Below are positions 34,882 to 43,108 of a stretch of 64,000 bases of DNA, one piece after another (position 1 is the stretch's first letter; every line of letters starts with the position of its first letter). The translations under genes and the position numbers were made by a program. Below the pieces are notes generated by a model. That model ran no database searches and was not told the origin of the DNA. It was given only the letters and a program-made list of their open reading frames with translations. The stretch lies in NCBI RefSeq assembly GCF_006717045.1, contig NZ_VFPH01000002.1, positions 992,001 to 1,056,000 of the forward strand. Direction: 5' to 3'. The stretch comes from Pseudonocardia cypriaca. Lineage in GTDB: Bacteria; Actinomycetota; Actinomycetes; Mycobacteriales; Pseudonocardiaceae.

Positions 34882-35517
34882 TCAGAGCGAGTCGAGGAAC
34901 CGCTCCGCGACCTCCCGGACGGCCTGCGCCCCGTCGTCGATCTCCGCGGTGTAGTACTCGCCGGTCGCGTGGGCGAGGAAGACCGCGTTCCCGGCCCGGG
35001 TCACGGCGATGCGGGCGCCGTTGCTCGCGTACTCCGGCGCCACGAACGTGGACGCGGCGAGGAAGCCCTCGTCGCCGAGGTCCGGGGTCTCCGCGGTGAC
35101 CCACGTCCACCGGGCGCCGCCCGGGAGCTGCCCGGTGCGGCAGGCGGCCAGCACCCGCCGGAAGCCGGCGAGCACCTCGGCCGCCACGTCGGCCGTCGGG
35201 TAGACCCCCAGCTGCCGGGCGTCGAACGCCTCGGGACCCTCCCGGCTCACGGTGCGGAACCCGACGCGCTGCCGGTCGGTCGGGTACGCGGTCGGCAGGC
35301 ACGGATCGAGCAGCCACGGCCGGTCGAGCGCAGGGTCGGTGATCCAGTCGGTGAACTCGACCACCGTGCTGCGCCTGCCCTCGTCCGGGAGCGGTGGCAT
35401 GTCCGGCACGGTGGGGGTGCTGGTCGGCGCGGGACCGCTCACCGGCGCGGCTCTTGCCGCGCAGGAGGCCAGTACCAGCAGCACGACCAGGGCAACTACC
35501 GCTCGTGACGTGCGCAT
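34882..35517 (-). CDS. Putative lipoprotein, unknown function
   Basis: A 211-residue exported protein with signal sequence and lipobox (VVLLVLASCAARAAP, Cys ~19), then a Pro/Thr-rich linker and a globular domain (VVEFTDWITDPALDRPWLLD, GVYPTADVAAEVLAGFRRVL, GRIAVTRAGNAVFLAHATGEYY-like C-terminal strands) that resembles actinobacterial sensor/PknH-type extracellular domains only loosely. No family is assigned. It is divergent from the DUF2071 gene. Confidence 0.75.
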   Translation of the reverse strand: MRTSRAVVALVVLLVLASCAARAAPVSGPAPTSTPTVPDMPPLPDEGRRSTVVEFTDWITDPALDRPWLLDPCLPTAYPTDRQRVGFRTVSREGPEAFDARQLGVYPTADVAAEVLAGFRRVLAACRTGQLPGGARWTWVTAETPDLGDEGFLAASTFVAPEYASNGARIAVTRAGNAVFLAHATGEYYTAEIDDGAQAVREVAERFLDSL

Positions 35518-35587
35518 CGCGCCCCCGTTCTCCGTACCAGGAGGGACGTCCGGGAGGCAGTGGCGTTGCTCGCGAGACGATGGGCAC

Positions 35588-36424
35588 GTGGCAACGCCCA
35601 TCGAGCCCGTGCTGGCGGACCCGCCGCCGCTGCCCCGCCCGCACCTGCTCTCGCAACGCTGGCTCGACGTGGCGTTCCTGCACTGGGCCGTCGACCCCGG
35701 CGCCGTGCGGCACCTCCTCCCCGCCGGCGTGGCGCCGGACGTGCTCGACGGGCGTACCTATGTGGGGCTGGTGCCGTTCCGCCTGGTCGGCACGGCGTTC
35801 GCGGGCGGCCCGCCGGTGCCGTGGGCCGGCACGTTCCTGGAGACGAACGTCCGGCTGTACTCGGTGGACGCCACCGGCCGCCGCGGGGTCGTGTTCCTGA
35901 GCATGGCCGCGGAGCGCGCGGCCGCGGTCGCCGCAGGGCGGGCGGTGTTCGGGCTGCCGTACCGGTGGGCCCGCATGGGGTTCCGCCACGAGGGCGAGCT
36001 GCGGACCTACGCCGCGCGGCTGCTCCCGCCCGGTCCGCCGGTGCGCAGCCGGGTGTCCGTCCGGCCAACCGGCCCCGCGATCGACGGCGCCCTCGAGCGG
36101 TTCCTGACCGCACGCTGGGGTCTGCACGTCGCCCACCTCGGGCGCACGTGGTACCTCCCCAACACGCACGTCACGTGGCCGCTGCGCCGGGCCGAGGTGC
36201 ACGAGCTCGACGACGGGCTGCTCGCGGCCGCCGGTCTCGGCGACCTGGCCCGGCGCCCGCCGGACCACGCCGCCTTCAGCCTCGGGGTGGCCGCGACGTT
36301 CGGCCGGCCCCTGCTCGCCTCCACCCCGCGACCGCGACCCGGGGATCGACTGTTCCGCACGGGCTGGACCTTGGGCCGCTTGCCGCAACCGATCTGCTCC
36401 GTTCGGCGAGCACCGTCCGAGTGA
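35588..36424 (+). CDS. DUF2071 (YqjF-like) protein
   Basis: A 278-residue protein of the YqjF/DUF2071 family (acetoacetate-decarboxylase-like fold): LSQRWLDVAFLHWAVDPGAV, TYVGLVPFRLVGTAF, FLETNVRLYSVDATGRRGVV, GLPYRWARMGF and a C-terminal PLRRAEVHELDDGLL. Function unknown. GTG 35588 begins where the family alignment should begin. Confidence 0.85.
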   Translation: MATPIEPVLADPPPLPRPHLLSQRWLDVAFLHWAVDPGAVRHLLPAGVAPDVLDGRTYVGLVPFRLVGTAFAGGPPVPWAGTFLETNVRLYSVDATGRRGVVFLSMAAERAAAVAAGRAVFGLPYRWARMGFRHEGELRTYAARLLPPGPPVRSRVSVRPTGPAIDGALERFLTARWGLHVAHLGRTWYLPNTHVTWPLRRAEVHELDDGLLAAAGLGDLARRPPDHAAFSLGVAATFGRPLLASTPRPRPGDRLFRTGWTLGRLPQPICSVRRAPSE

Positions 36425-36723
36425 GAGTGGTTACGCACGGTCACGTCCTCGCTTTTGGTAGCCACTCCAGCGCGGACCGTGAGGCGATGTAGTACTGCTC
36501 CATTCGGAGCGAAGATCGCCGGGGGACTGCGTGGCGAACGGACGCGTGCGCCGGTGAACGGTCCTCCTCCGACGGTGAACGGCCCACGGCTGCCATCGGA
36601 GGCTGATCAGGTGACACGCGACGAGCGGGCGAACAGCGTCTGGCCGTCCGTTGTGGGGCCCCGGTAGGAATCACCATCAGACCCACTTGGACCTGCACGA
36701 ACGCCACCCGGAAGACGTGACCT

Positions 36724-38145
36724 GTGGAATCGCCCGCCCGTTCGCACGGCCCGCGCCCCGGTACGACCGGGACGGTCACCGTCGCAGAGCTGCTCGCCCG
36801 CTGCGCGGGGGTGCCCGCCCCTCCCCCGCGCCGGACGGGGCCGGCGGGCGCGGTGTCGGTCGCGGCGCTGCTGCGCCGCGAGGGACGCGGCCCGCACGTC
36901 GCGGACCGGCCGCTGGTACCCCGCGGGCACTCCCGGTTGGTGCCGCCTCCACCGGACCCGCCCCGCCACAGCGCCCGGAAGGCGGCGGTCGCCGCCGGCG
37001 CGCTGTTCGCCGCAACCGCCGTCCTCGGACCTTCGGTGGTGCAGGACTCGGGCGCTCCCTCCATCACCGGTCGGGGCACGGCCCTCCCGCTGCCGCCGAC
37101 GGACGCCCCGCTCTCCGCGGACTACGACTGGTTCAGCGACGCGGCATCGGCGGGCCGCGAAGAGATGGTGTTCGCCGCGATGCGGCAGGTGTTCGCGGAG
37201 GGCCTCCCGTCCGAGGTGGGCAGCACGACCTACGACCGGCTCACCGAGCCATCCGCCGGCGGCCAGCACCTGGCCGTCAGGCGCGTCCAGACTCCGGACA
37301 AGGCATCGACCGGGTCAACCGACCCATCGGTCGCGCCCGAGTCCGGGACCGTCCCGCCCGGCGGAGCCGGCACCCCGCCGGGCGGGATCTGGTCACCTCC
37401 TCCGTCCCTGGGACGCAGCGATCCCGGTGGCGGGCCTCCGCACGAGGCGCCGACCGGCGCGCGCTCCCACGGCAACGGGCAGGCCAACGGGCACTCCGCC
37501 GACAAGCCGGGCAACGGACCGCCCAGCAGCCCGCCCGCCGCCGCGAAGTCCGAGGACGGGCACCGAGACGCGCCACCCGACGACACCCCGGGGAACGGAC
37601 CACCCAGCAGCACCCCGGCCAGCACGAAGGCCGCCGCTGGCGGCCGAGGTGCCGACCGATCGGCGGCCGCCGCAGGTGAGCACCGCGGCGACCCGCAGCG
37701 CAAGGGCGCCCAGCGCCCGGACCCGCCGGCCCGCAAGACCGAGGAAGCCGGCTCCGAGCGGTCCGCCCGCGACAACGGCAGCTCTCGTGAGAAGAACAGC
37801 CACAGCCGCGCCACGAGCGACGACGACGAGTCCGACGCCAGCGGCAAGAAGGGCGACCGGGCATCTCGCGAGCGAAGCGCCGACAAGGGCGACGAGAGCC
37901 GCGGTGGCTCCGACAGCAGGAAGAGCAGCAAGGGCGACAACGACAACGGCAAGGGCACCGACAACGGCAAGGGCACCGACAACGGCAAGGGCACCGACAA
38001 GGCGTCCGACAAGGCGTCCGACAAGGCGTCCGACAAGGGCAGCGACAAGGCGTCCGGCAAAGGCGGCGGCAAAGGCGGCCGCGAAGGCGAAGGCGAAGGC
38101 GGCGGCAAGGGCGGCGGCAAGGGCGGCGGCTCCGCCGACGACTGA
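36724..38145 (+). CDS. Membrane-anchored low-complexity protein with Lys/Asp/Gly repeat tail
   Basis: A 473-residue protein I do not recognise. The N-terminal cytoplasmic part contains two similar segments (TVAELLARCAGVP and SVAALLRREGRGP), then a single hydrophobic helix (KAAVAAGALFAATAVLGPSV, ~87-106), a short globular stretch (DYDWFSDAASAGREEMVFAA) and ~300 residues of disordered sequence, Pro/Gly-rich first, then Lys/Asp/Ser/Gly. Tandem repeats at 37942-38055 encode DNGKGT and DKAS units. A highly charged, extracytoplasmic tail like this could bind cell-wall polymers or nucleic acid, but this is speculation. It ends 12 nt before an R1 repeat. Confidence 0.75.
   Translation: MESPARSHGPRPGTTGTVTVAELLARCAGVPAPPPRRTGPAGAVSVAALLRREGRGPHVADRPLVPRGHSRLVPPPPDPPRHSARKAAVAAGALFAATAVLGPSVVQDSGAPSITGRGTALPLPPTDAPLSADYDWFSDAASAGREEMVFAAMRQVFAEGLPSEVGSTTYDRLTEPSAGGQHLAVRRVQTPDKASTGSTDPSVAPESGTVPPGGAGTPPGGIWSPPPSLGRSDPGGGPPHEAPTGARSHGNGQANGHSADKPGNGPPSSPPAAAKSEDGHRDAPPDDTPGNGPPSSTPASTKAAAGGRGADRSAAAAGEHRGDPQRKGAQRPDPPARKTEEAGSERSARDNGSSREKNSHSRATSDDDESDASGKKGDRASRERSADKGDESRGGSDSRKSSKGDNDNGKGTDNGKGTDNGKGTDKASDKASDKASDKGSDKASGKGGGKGGREGEGEGGGKGGGKGGGSADD
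37942..38055 (+). repeat. Tandem coding repeats (18-bp x3, then 12-bp units)
   Basis: Three exact 18-bp units encoding DNGKGT (37942-37995) are followed by 12-bp units encoding DKAS (37996-38031, a variant DKGS, and another DKAS at 38044). Exact units suggest recent slippage expansion, so copy number may vary between strains. Confidence 0.85.
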
Positions 38146-38156
38146 CCCACGCATTG

Positions 38157-38224
38157 CTTCACAGACCGGGTAGGTGCTTCACACAGGGCGGGCCCTCTGT
38201 GAAGTGGGTGCGGGGTGTGTGAAG
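38157..38224. repeat. Palindromic intergenic repeat, family R1 copy D
   Basis: Outer CTTCACA / TGTGAAG boxes with a core palindrome at 38177-38204 (CTTCACACAGGG arm, one mismatch). It lies 12 nt after the stop of the low-complexity protein gene, the same 3' position as the other copies. Confidence 0.88.
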
Positions 38225-38270
38225 TCGGCGTGTCGCACACCTCCCGCATGAGGGCGAGCGAGCGCCGAAC

Positions 38271-38276
38271 TACCCT
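38271..38276 (+). promoter_or_regulatory. Leaderless -10 box of the SRPBCC gene
   Basis: TACCCT, 7 nt before GTG 38284; it excludes the longer in-frame starts at 38215 and 38248. Confidence 0.5.
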
Positions 38277-38283
38277 TTCCGCC

Positions 38284-38721
38284 GTGGTCACCGTTCGCCG
38301 CGACGTCGGCGCCCCCGTGGACGCCGTGTGGGCGGTCCTGGCCGACGGCTGGCTGTACCCGTCGTGGGTCGTCGGAGCCAGCCGGATGCGGGAGGTCGAC
38401 CCGGCCTGGCCCGGCGTCGGCACACAGCTGCACCACTCGGTCGGCACCTGGCCGCTCGTCCTGGACGACACGACCACCGTGCTGGCGTGCGTCCCCAAGC
38501 GGGAGCTCGTGCTCCGCGCCCGCGGGTGGCCTCTCGGCGAGGCCGAGGTGCGGCTGACGCTCGACGAGCGCGCGGACGGCTGCGAGGTCGCCCTGTCCGA
38601 GGACGTGCGCAGCGGCCCGGGAAGACTGCTGCCGCCGCCCGTCCGGTCGGCCTTGATCGGCCCGCGCAACGCGGAGTCGCTGCGCCGCCTCGCCTACCTC
38701 GCCGAGGGCGAGTCCCGGTAG
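38284..38721 (+). CDS. SRPBCC (polyketide cyclase-like) protein
   Basis: A 145-residue START-like protein: VTVRRDVGAPVDAVWAVLAD at the N-terminus, WVVGASRMREVDPAWPGVG, the strand GCEVALSEDVRSGPG and a C-terminal helix LIGPRNAESLRRLAYLAEGE. The ligand is unknown. The start is set by the leaderless promoter. It overlaps the 3' end of the convergent FAD oxidoreductase by 28 nt, and a functional link with that enzyme is possible. Confidence 0.85.
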   Translation: MVTVRRDVGAPVDAVWAVLADGWLYPSWVVGASRMREVDPAWPGVGTQLHHSVGTWPLVLDDTTTVLACVPKRELVLRARGWPLGEAEVRLTLDERADGCEVALSEDVRSGPGRLLPPPVRSALIGPRNAESLRRLAYLAEGESR

Positions 38722-40289
38722 ACCAGCTCCAGCGCCGCCGACACGACGCGGCGCCGGAGCCCCCCGAGCAGCCCCTGGTCGGCGAGCGCGGCACGGGCTG
38801 CGAGCCAGCCGCACACGCCGTGCACGCCCCCGCCGGGATGCGCCGAAGCGCTGCCCAGGTACAACCCGTCGACCACCGTCTCCGCCCGGCCGAGGCCCGG
38901 CACCGGCCGGAAGACGAGCTGCTGGTGCAGCTGCATCGTTCCCCCGCCCACCGCGCCGTGCACGAGGTTCGCGTCGGCGGCCTGCAGGTCCCGCGGCAGC
39001 TGGACCATCCGGTGCAGCACCCGCTCCCGGAAGCCCGGCGCGAACGCCTCGACGACCTCGTCGACCCGATCCGCCAGCCCGCCTGCCGCGGCGTCGTCGG
39101 CGAGGTCGCGCGGGAGGTGCGTGTAGGCCCACGCGCTCTCCGTGCCGGCCGGGGACCGCGTGGCGTCGGTGGTGGTCATCTGCCCGAGCAGCAGGAACGG
39201 CGTGGCCGGAACGGTGCCCGACTCGATATCCGCCGCCCACCGCGTGATACCCGGTCCGTCAGCGCCCACGTGCACGGTGCCCGCCTCGCCGACCCCGGGG
39301 TTGACCCACGGGATCGGCCCGTCCAGTGCCCAGTTGACCTTGACGACGGGCGTGTCCCATGCGAAGTGGTCCAGGTCGGCGCGGAGCCGCGACGGCACCG
39401 CGGCCGCCGGAAGGAGGTCGCGGTAGAGCGTGGGCGCCGCGACGTCGGCGATCACGGCTCGCCGGACCCGCACGGTGCGGCCGGTCGCGCAGTGCACGGC
39501 CACGGCCCGGCCGCCGCGCACGTCGATCCGCTCGACCCGCTCCCCGGTCCGCAGCGCGGCACCGGCGGCCCGTGCGCGCCGGGCGAGCGCGGTGACGAGC
39601 TCCCCCGCCCCGCCCACCGGCACCGGGAAGCCGCCGTGCTGCCCCAGCATCGCGAGCAACCAGCCGAACATGCCGCTCCCCGCAGCGTCCGGCGGGATGT
39701 CGGCGTGCGCGGCGTTCCCGGCGAGCAGCAGCCGCGCGCGCTCGCCGGCGAAGAGCTCCTCCCCCATCCGCCGCACCGGCAACGCGAGGAACCGCGCGAG
39801 GCGCAGCGCGTCCGCCGTGCCGATGCGGCGCAGGAGCTGCAACGGCCCGCGCACCGGCGGGAAGGCGGTGAACAGCGAGCGGAGCACCGCCTCTCCGACG
39901 GCGTCCCACTGCTCGCAGAGCCGCAGCCACGCCTCACCGTCGCAGGGCTCCAGCGCAGCGGCCGTGCGCTCCCGGTCCCGGTGCAGGACGGCGGCCGGGG
40001 CGCCGTCGGAACGGGCCGGGTGGGCGAGGACGGACGGGGCGTGGGCCCAGCGCAACCCGCAGCTGCCGAGGTCGAGGGCCCGCAGCACCGGCGAGACCGC
40101 CGCGAGCGGGTAGAAGGCGCTGAACAGGTCGGCGGTGAACCCGGGATGCAGCTCGGCCGAGCGGACCGCGCCGCCGAGCACATCGGTGGCCTCCAGCAGG
40201 CACACGTCCCAGCCGGCGTCGGCCAGCACCGCCGCCGCGACGAGGCCGTGGTGCCCGCCACCGATCACGACGGCATCGGCGATCTCCAT
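38694..40289 (-). CDS. Phytoene-desaturase-like NAD(P)/FAD oxidoreductase
   Basis: A 531-residue flavoprotein of the CrtI/amine-oxidase superfamily. FAD motif VVIGGGHHGLVAAAVLADAG (~8-27) and the C-terminal FAD-binding segment VDGLYLGSASAHPGGGVHGV (~488) are clear; GGAGELVTALARRARAAGA (~223) is the usual central motif. It looks like the actinobacterial FAD-dependent oxidoreductases related to pyridine nucleotide-disulfide or carotenoid enzymes; no carotenoid genes are nearby, so the substrate is open. ATG 40289. Confidence 0.87.
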   Translation of the reverse strand: MEIADAVVIGGGHHGLVAAAVLADAGWDVCLLEATDVLGGAVRSAELHPGFTADLFSAFYPLAAVSPVLRALDLGSCGLRWAHAPSVLAHPARSDGAPAAVLHRDRERTAAALEPCDGEAWLRLCEQWDAVGEAVLRSLFTAFPPVRGPLQLLRRIGTADALRLARFLALPVRRMGEELFAGERARLLLAGNAAHADIPPDAAGSGMFGWLLAMLGQHGGFPVPVGGAGELVTALARRARAAGAALRTGERVERIDVRGGRAVAVHCATGRTVRVRRAVIADVAAPTLYRDLLPAAAVPSRLRADLDHFAWDTPVVKVNWALDGPIPWVNPGVGEAGTVHVGADGPGITRWAADIESGTVPATPFLLLGQMTTTDATRSPAGTESAWAYTHLPRDLADDAAAGGLADRVDEVVEAFAPGFRERVLHRMVQLPRDLQAADANLVHGAVGGGTMQLHQQLVFRPVPGLGRAETVVDGLYLGSASAHPGGGVHGVCGWLAARAALADQGLLGGLRRRVVSAALELVYRDSPSAR

Positions 40290-40350
40290 CCCGCCACTAT
40301 TACCCCTCACGTCATCGACCAAGCGCGGGCCCGCGATCCAAGCTGGTCAC

Positions 40351-40767
40351 GTGAACACACGAGAGACGGTCGACGAGCTCCTGCGCCGCGTTGCAGCGGG
40401 CGACCCGGAGGGGATCGGGCAGCTGTTCGCCGACGAGGTCGACTGGAAGCTGGACTGGCCCGACGGCGACTACGCGCAGACCGTTCCGTGGATCCGCCCC
40501 CGCAGCACGAGGGCCGACGCCGCCGACAACTTCCGGGAGATCGCCGAGCACCACGTCCCGGGCGAGAGCGACGCGCGCGTCCACGCCGTGCTCGTCGACG
40601 GGGCGGACGCCGTGGTGCTGGGCGAGGTCGCACACACCGCCAAGCCGACCGGCCGCAGCTACGTCGCCGCGTTCGCGCTCCACCTGACCGTCGTGGACGG
40701 GCTCGTCACCCGCTACCACATCTACGAGGACAGCCTCGCCGTCGCGCAGGCGTTCGGGGTGGCGTGA
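40351..40767 (+). CDS. SnoaL-like (NTF2-fold) protein
   Basis: A 138-residue NTF2-fold protein: VDELLRRVAAGDPEGIGQLF, DWKLDWPDGDYAQTVPW, AVVLGEVAHTAKPTGRSY and FALHLTVVDGLVTRYHIYED, the last being the diagnostic SnoaL C-terminal strand. It is divergent from the FAD oxidoreductase. Function unknown; ketosteroid isomerase-like or limonene-epoxide hydrolase-like roles are possible for the fold. Confidence 0.85.
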   Translation: MNTRETVDELLRRVAAGDPEGIGQLFADEVDWKLDWPDGDYAQTVPWIRPRSTRADAADNFREIAEHHVPGESDARVHAVLVDGADAVVLGEVAHTAKPTGRSYVAAFALHLTVVDGLVTRYHIYEDSLAVAQAFGVA

Positions 40768-40817
40768 GGGGGTGGCGACGGCCGTCGTCGCGGGGGCGGC
40801 ACAGGCATACACCTACC

Positions 40818-40920
40818 AGGCCTTCAGAGGCGTCGCGGCCGTCCGGGAATCCCACGCTGGGCCTTCGGAGGCGCCACACCCGTCCAGGCATCCCTCACCA
40901 GGCCTTCCGTGGCGCCGCGC
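40818..40920. repeat. Three direct repeats with 41-bp period
   Basis: Copies of RGGCCTTCNGNGGCGYC begin at 40818, 40859 and 40900. They run into the left arm of the large inverted repeat. The related GGCCTCCTGGCGGCGCCGCGC-like sequence near 41342 and AGGAGGCCTT near 41513 suggest the same unit recurs at the inner and right edges. Confidence 0.65.
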
Positions 40921-41077
40921 ATCGTGCGGGGCCGCCCCTCACGCCTCAAGGGCGCTCCGCGTCGCTGCCGCGACCCTTGACCCGCGAGCCTCTGCGACCC
41001 CTGAAGGGCCCGCTTCGCGGGCAGGCCACAGGCCAGCCCCTTCGGCGCGCGGCGCCACCGAAGGCCGGTCTCACCAC

Positions 41078-41144
41078 CATGATCACGGCTTCGGCGCGAA
41101 AACCGACCAAAACAGTCCAGAAACGCGCCGAAACGGCGATCATG
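41078..41144. repeat. Inverted repeat with 21-bp arms inside the structured locus
   Basis: CATGATC...TCGGCGCG (41078-41098) pairs with CGCGCCGA...GATCATG (41124-41144), 18 of 21 positions matching, around a 25-nt A/C-rich loop. The loop is unusually A-rich for this genome. Confidence 0.75.
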
Positions 41145-41169
41145 AACCGCTCCGACGAGTGTGACCGGG

Positions 41170-41296
41170 CCCGAGCAGTACTATCCGGTCGCGGGCAGGA
41201 CCCTCGTGTGCTGCTCGGGTGATCTTCGGACAGTCACGCACCCGTTCCCGGCCCACGCACCCCGTCGACCGGCTGCATAGACCGACAAGGGGTGCG
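41170..41296. repeat. Two further small hairpins inside the structured locus
   Basis: CCCGAGCAG (41170-41178) pairs perfectly with CTGCTCGGG (41211-41219); CGCACCCC (41256-41263) pairs perfectly with GGGGTGCG (41289-41296). Confidence 0.6.
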
Positions 41297-41546
41297 CGAG
41301 CCCAAACCAGGTGCGCGACGGCAACCAGATGACCGACACCGGGCCTCCTGGCGGCGCCGCGCACCAAGAGGGCAGGCCTTTGGCCTGCCCGCACTACTTG
41401 CCCTCAGGGGCCGCAGAGGCTCGCAGGTCAAGGGTCGCGCAGCGATCGCGAAGCGACGCCGCAGGCGCCCTTGAGCTGTGAGGAGCGGCCCCGCACAATG
41501 CGCGTCGCCGCCAGGAGGCCTTGAAAGCCACGGCCCCCGCGAACCC

Positions 41547-42008
41547 CTAGAAGACGATGTCCGCCGGCTCGATCCCGGCTTCCTTGCAGTAGTCGGTGTA
41601 GCGCTTGAGCTTCGTCTCGGCCGTCTCGACGTAGGCGAGGTTGCCGTCGGCGTCCATGTACTCGATGGGGCCGTGGATGGAGAACAGGGTGAGCATCGGC
41701 TGTGACTCGTCCTCGACGTCGGCGACGAGCGTGTGCACGTCCCCGGGCGGCTCGTAGACGTACGCGCCGGGCGATGCCTGCCAGTCGTGCTCGATGTAGT
41801 GCCACTTGCCCTGCAGCACCCAGCCCTCGACCTCTGCGAGGTGGCGGTGCCGGTTCACGACACCGCTCCTGGCCACCTTCAGCAGGTTGACCCAGGTGCC
41901 CTTCTTCAAGTTGATCCGGATCGGCTTGAACCAGACGTTGTTCGAACCCTGCGGCACCCAGGGCAGGTCGGCGGTCTGCACGAGGAAGTCGGGCGCATGC
42001 TCGGTCAT
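41547..42008 (-). CDS. Cupin of the 2,4'-dihydroxyacetophenone dioxygenase family
   Basis: A 153-residue cupin with N-terminal LPWVPQGSNNVWFKPIRIN and metal ligands in SGVVNRHRHLAEVEGWVLQG (His-x-His and Glu, ~49-68) and PPGDVHTLVA (His ~92). The family cleaves a C-C bond of 2,4'-dihydroxyacetophenone, but many homologues act on other or unknown substrates, so only the fold is firm. It is divergent from a LysR gene, which may regulate it. Confidence 0.82.
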   Translation of the reverse strand: MTEHAPDFLVQTADLPWVPQGSNNVWFKPIRINLKKGTWVNLLKVARSGVVNRHRHLAEVEGWVLQGKWHYIEHDWQASPGAYVYEPPGDVHTLVADVEDESQPMLTLFSIHGPIEYMDADGNLAYVETAETKLKRYTDYCKEAGIEPADIVF

Positions 42009-42103
42009 CGCCCGGTTGTACCCCGCCCGCGGCGGTCCGTGAACCGCGCTTCTCGGATGCCAGCATCAGAGTCACTGATCGTGCGCCCGGCATCCCGCAC
42101 TCG

Positions 42104-42109
42104 TAGGGT
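42104..42109 (+). promoter_or_regulatory. Leaderless -10 box of the lysR gene
   Basis: TAGGGT, 8 nt before ATG 42118, with no ribosome site between. Confidence 0.5.
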
Positions 42110-42117
42110 CCCGTGGC

Positions 42118-43053
42118 ATGCGGCTGGAGTGGCTGGTCTCGTTCCTCGCCGTGGTCGACACGGGCAGCTTCGTCGCCGCGGCGGAGGCCACCCACCGCTC
42201 CCAGCCGCGGATCAGCATGCACGTCGCCGCGCTGGAACGCGGCGTGGGCATCCCGCTGTTCAACCGGCGCAAGCGGCCCGTCGAGCTGACGGAGGCGGGC
42301 AAGGCGCTCGCCGACCACGCCCGCTCGATCCTGCACGAGGTGGAGGCCACCGAGGCCGCGATGGCGGCGTGGCGCGGCGGCGCCCGCGGCGTCGTCACGC
42401 TGGGGAGCCACCCCAGCGCCAGCGCGGCGTTCGTGCCCCACGTGCTGCGCGAGGCCGCGCGCACCAGCCCGGACGTGCGGGTCGTGCTGGTCGAGCGATC
42501 CACCATCGAGCTCGACGAGGCGCTCGCCGCCGGTGAGCTGGACCTGTGCATCCGGCCGGTGAGCCCGGCACCGGCCAGGGCGAGCGTGCGCCGCCACGTC
42601 CTGTGGGCAGAGCCCCTCGTCGCGCTCCACCCGCCCGGGCACCCGCTGTCCGAGCTGCCCGATCCGTTGCCGGTGGCCGAGGTCGCAGCGCACCCGCTGC
42701 TCTCGATCGGCCGCCTGGACGCGCCGGAGACCGGCGAGTTCGAGTCCTACCAGCGCTTCCGGGAGTGCGGGTACGAGCTGGAGCCGGTGCAGGCGACCAA
42801 CCAGCCGCAGACCCTCATGGCGTTGGTGCGCCACGGCCTCGGGGTGGGCATCACCAACTCGCTCGCCGCGCAGGTCACCGACACGTCCGGCGTCTGCGTG
42901 CGCAGGCTGGAGGGCGGCGCGGGTCGCCGGGTGGCCGTCCACTGGGACTCCGCCCGCCACCTCACCGCCGCCGCCCGCACCCTCCTGCAGCAGGTCGTGC
43001 GGCAGCCTCGCCCCGAGGGGACGGAACCGGCGCCCGATCCGGGATCCGAATAG
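42118..43053 (+). CDS. LysR-family transcriptional regulator
   Basis: A 311-residue LTTR. The winged helix-turn-helix is at the N-terminus (VVDTGSFVAAAEATHRSQPR, ISMHVAALERGVGIPLFNR) and the type 2 periplasmic-binding-like effector domain follows from ~90 (GVVTLGSHPSASAAFVPHVL). It is divergent from the cupin dioxygenase and precedes a KduD-like gene by 55 nt, so either could be its target. The inducer is unknown. Confidence 0.9.
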   Translation: MRLEWLVSFLAVVDTGSFVAAAEATHRSQPRISMHVAALERGVGIPLFNRRKRPVELTEAGKALADHARSILHEVEATEAAMAAWRGGARGVVTLGSHPSASAAFVPHVLREAARTSPDVRVVLVERSTIELDEALAAGELDLCIRPVSPAPARASVRRHVLWAEPLVALHPPGHPLSELPDPLPVAEVAAHPLLSIGRLDAPETGEFESYQRFRECGYELEPVQATNQPQTLMALVRHGLGVGITNSLAAQVTDTSGVCVRRLEGGAGRRVAVHWDSARHLTAAARTLLQQVVRQPRPEGTEPAPDPGSE

Positions 43054-43096
43054 GCCCATCCGGAAGTCGCTCTTCACCGCCGCATCCGGCCGCTCC

Positions 43097-43102
43097 TACG
43101 GT
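43097..43102 (+). promoter_or_regulatory. Leaderless -10 box of the kduD-like gene
   Basis: TACGGT, 6 nt before GTG 43109; the gene therefore has its own promoter although it follows lysR closely. Confidence 0.5.
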
Positions 43103-43108
43103 CGGGCC

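Larger units (their letters stand above)
40911..41512. repeat. Large inverted repeat, arms 40911-41034 and 41375-41512
   Basis: The left arm and the reverse complement of the right arm share long identical blocks such as GTGCGGGGCCGC, CTCAAGGGCGC, GCGACCCTTGAC, GCGAGCCTCTGCG and GCGGGCAGGCCA, interrupted by small indels. The ~340-bp centre contains smaller palindromes. There is no transposase and no coding frame. Confidence 0.75.
40768..41546. other. 779-base non-coding locus rich in nested inverted repeats
   Basis: No frame gives a believable protein. The region contains three 41-bp-spaced direct repeats, a pair of ~125-138-bp inverted arms, and at least three smaller inverted repeats between them (entries below). 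Arms are about 80-85% complementary, with many G-U-compatible or compensatory differences, so the transcript could fold into one large multi-branched structure. It separates a SnoaL gene from a convergent cupin gene. Confidence 0.7.

Noticed and set aside
37942..38055. Regular short repeats resembling a CRISPR array
   Set aside because: Units are contiguous, in frame and coding; there are no spacers and no cas genes.
40768..41546. Insertion sequence or transposon remnant
   Set aside because: No transposase-like frame was found in any direction; inverted arms alone are not enough, so it is reported as a structured locus.
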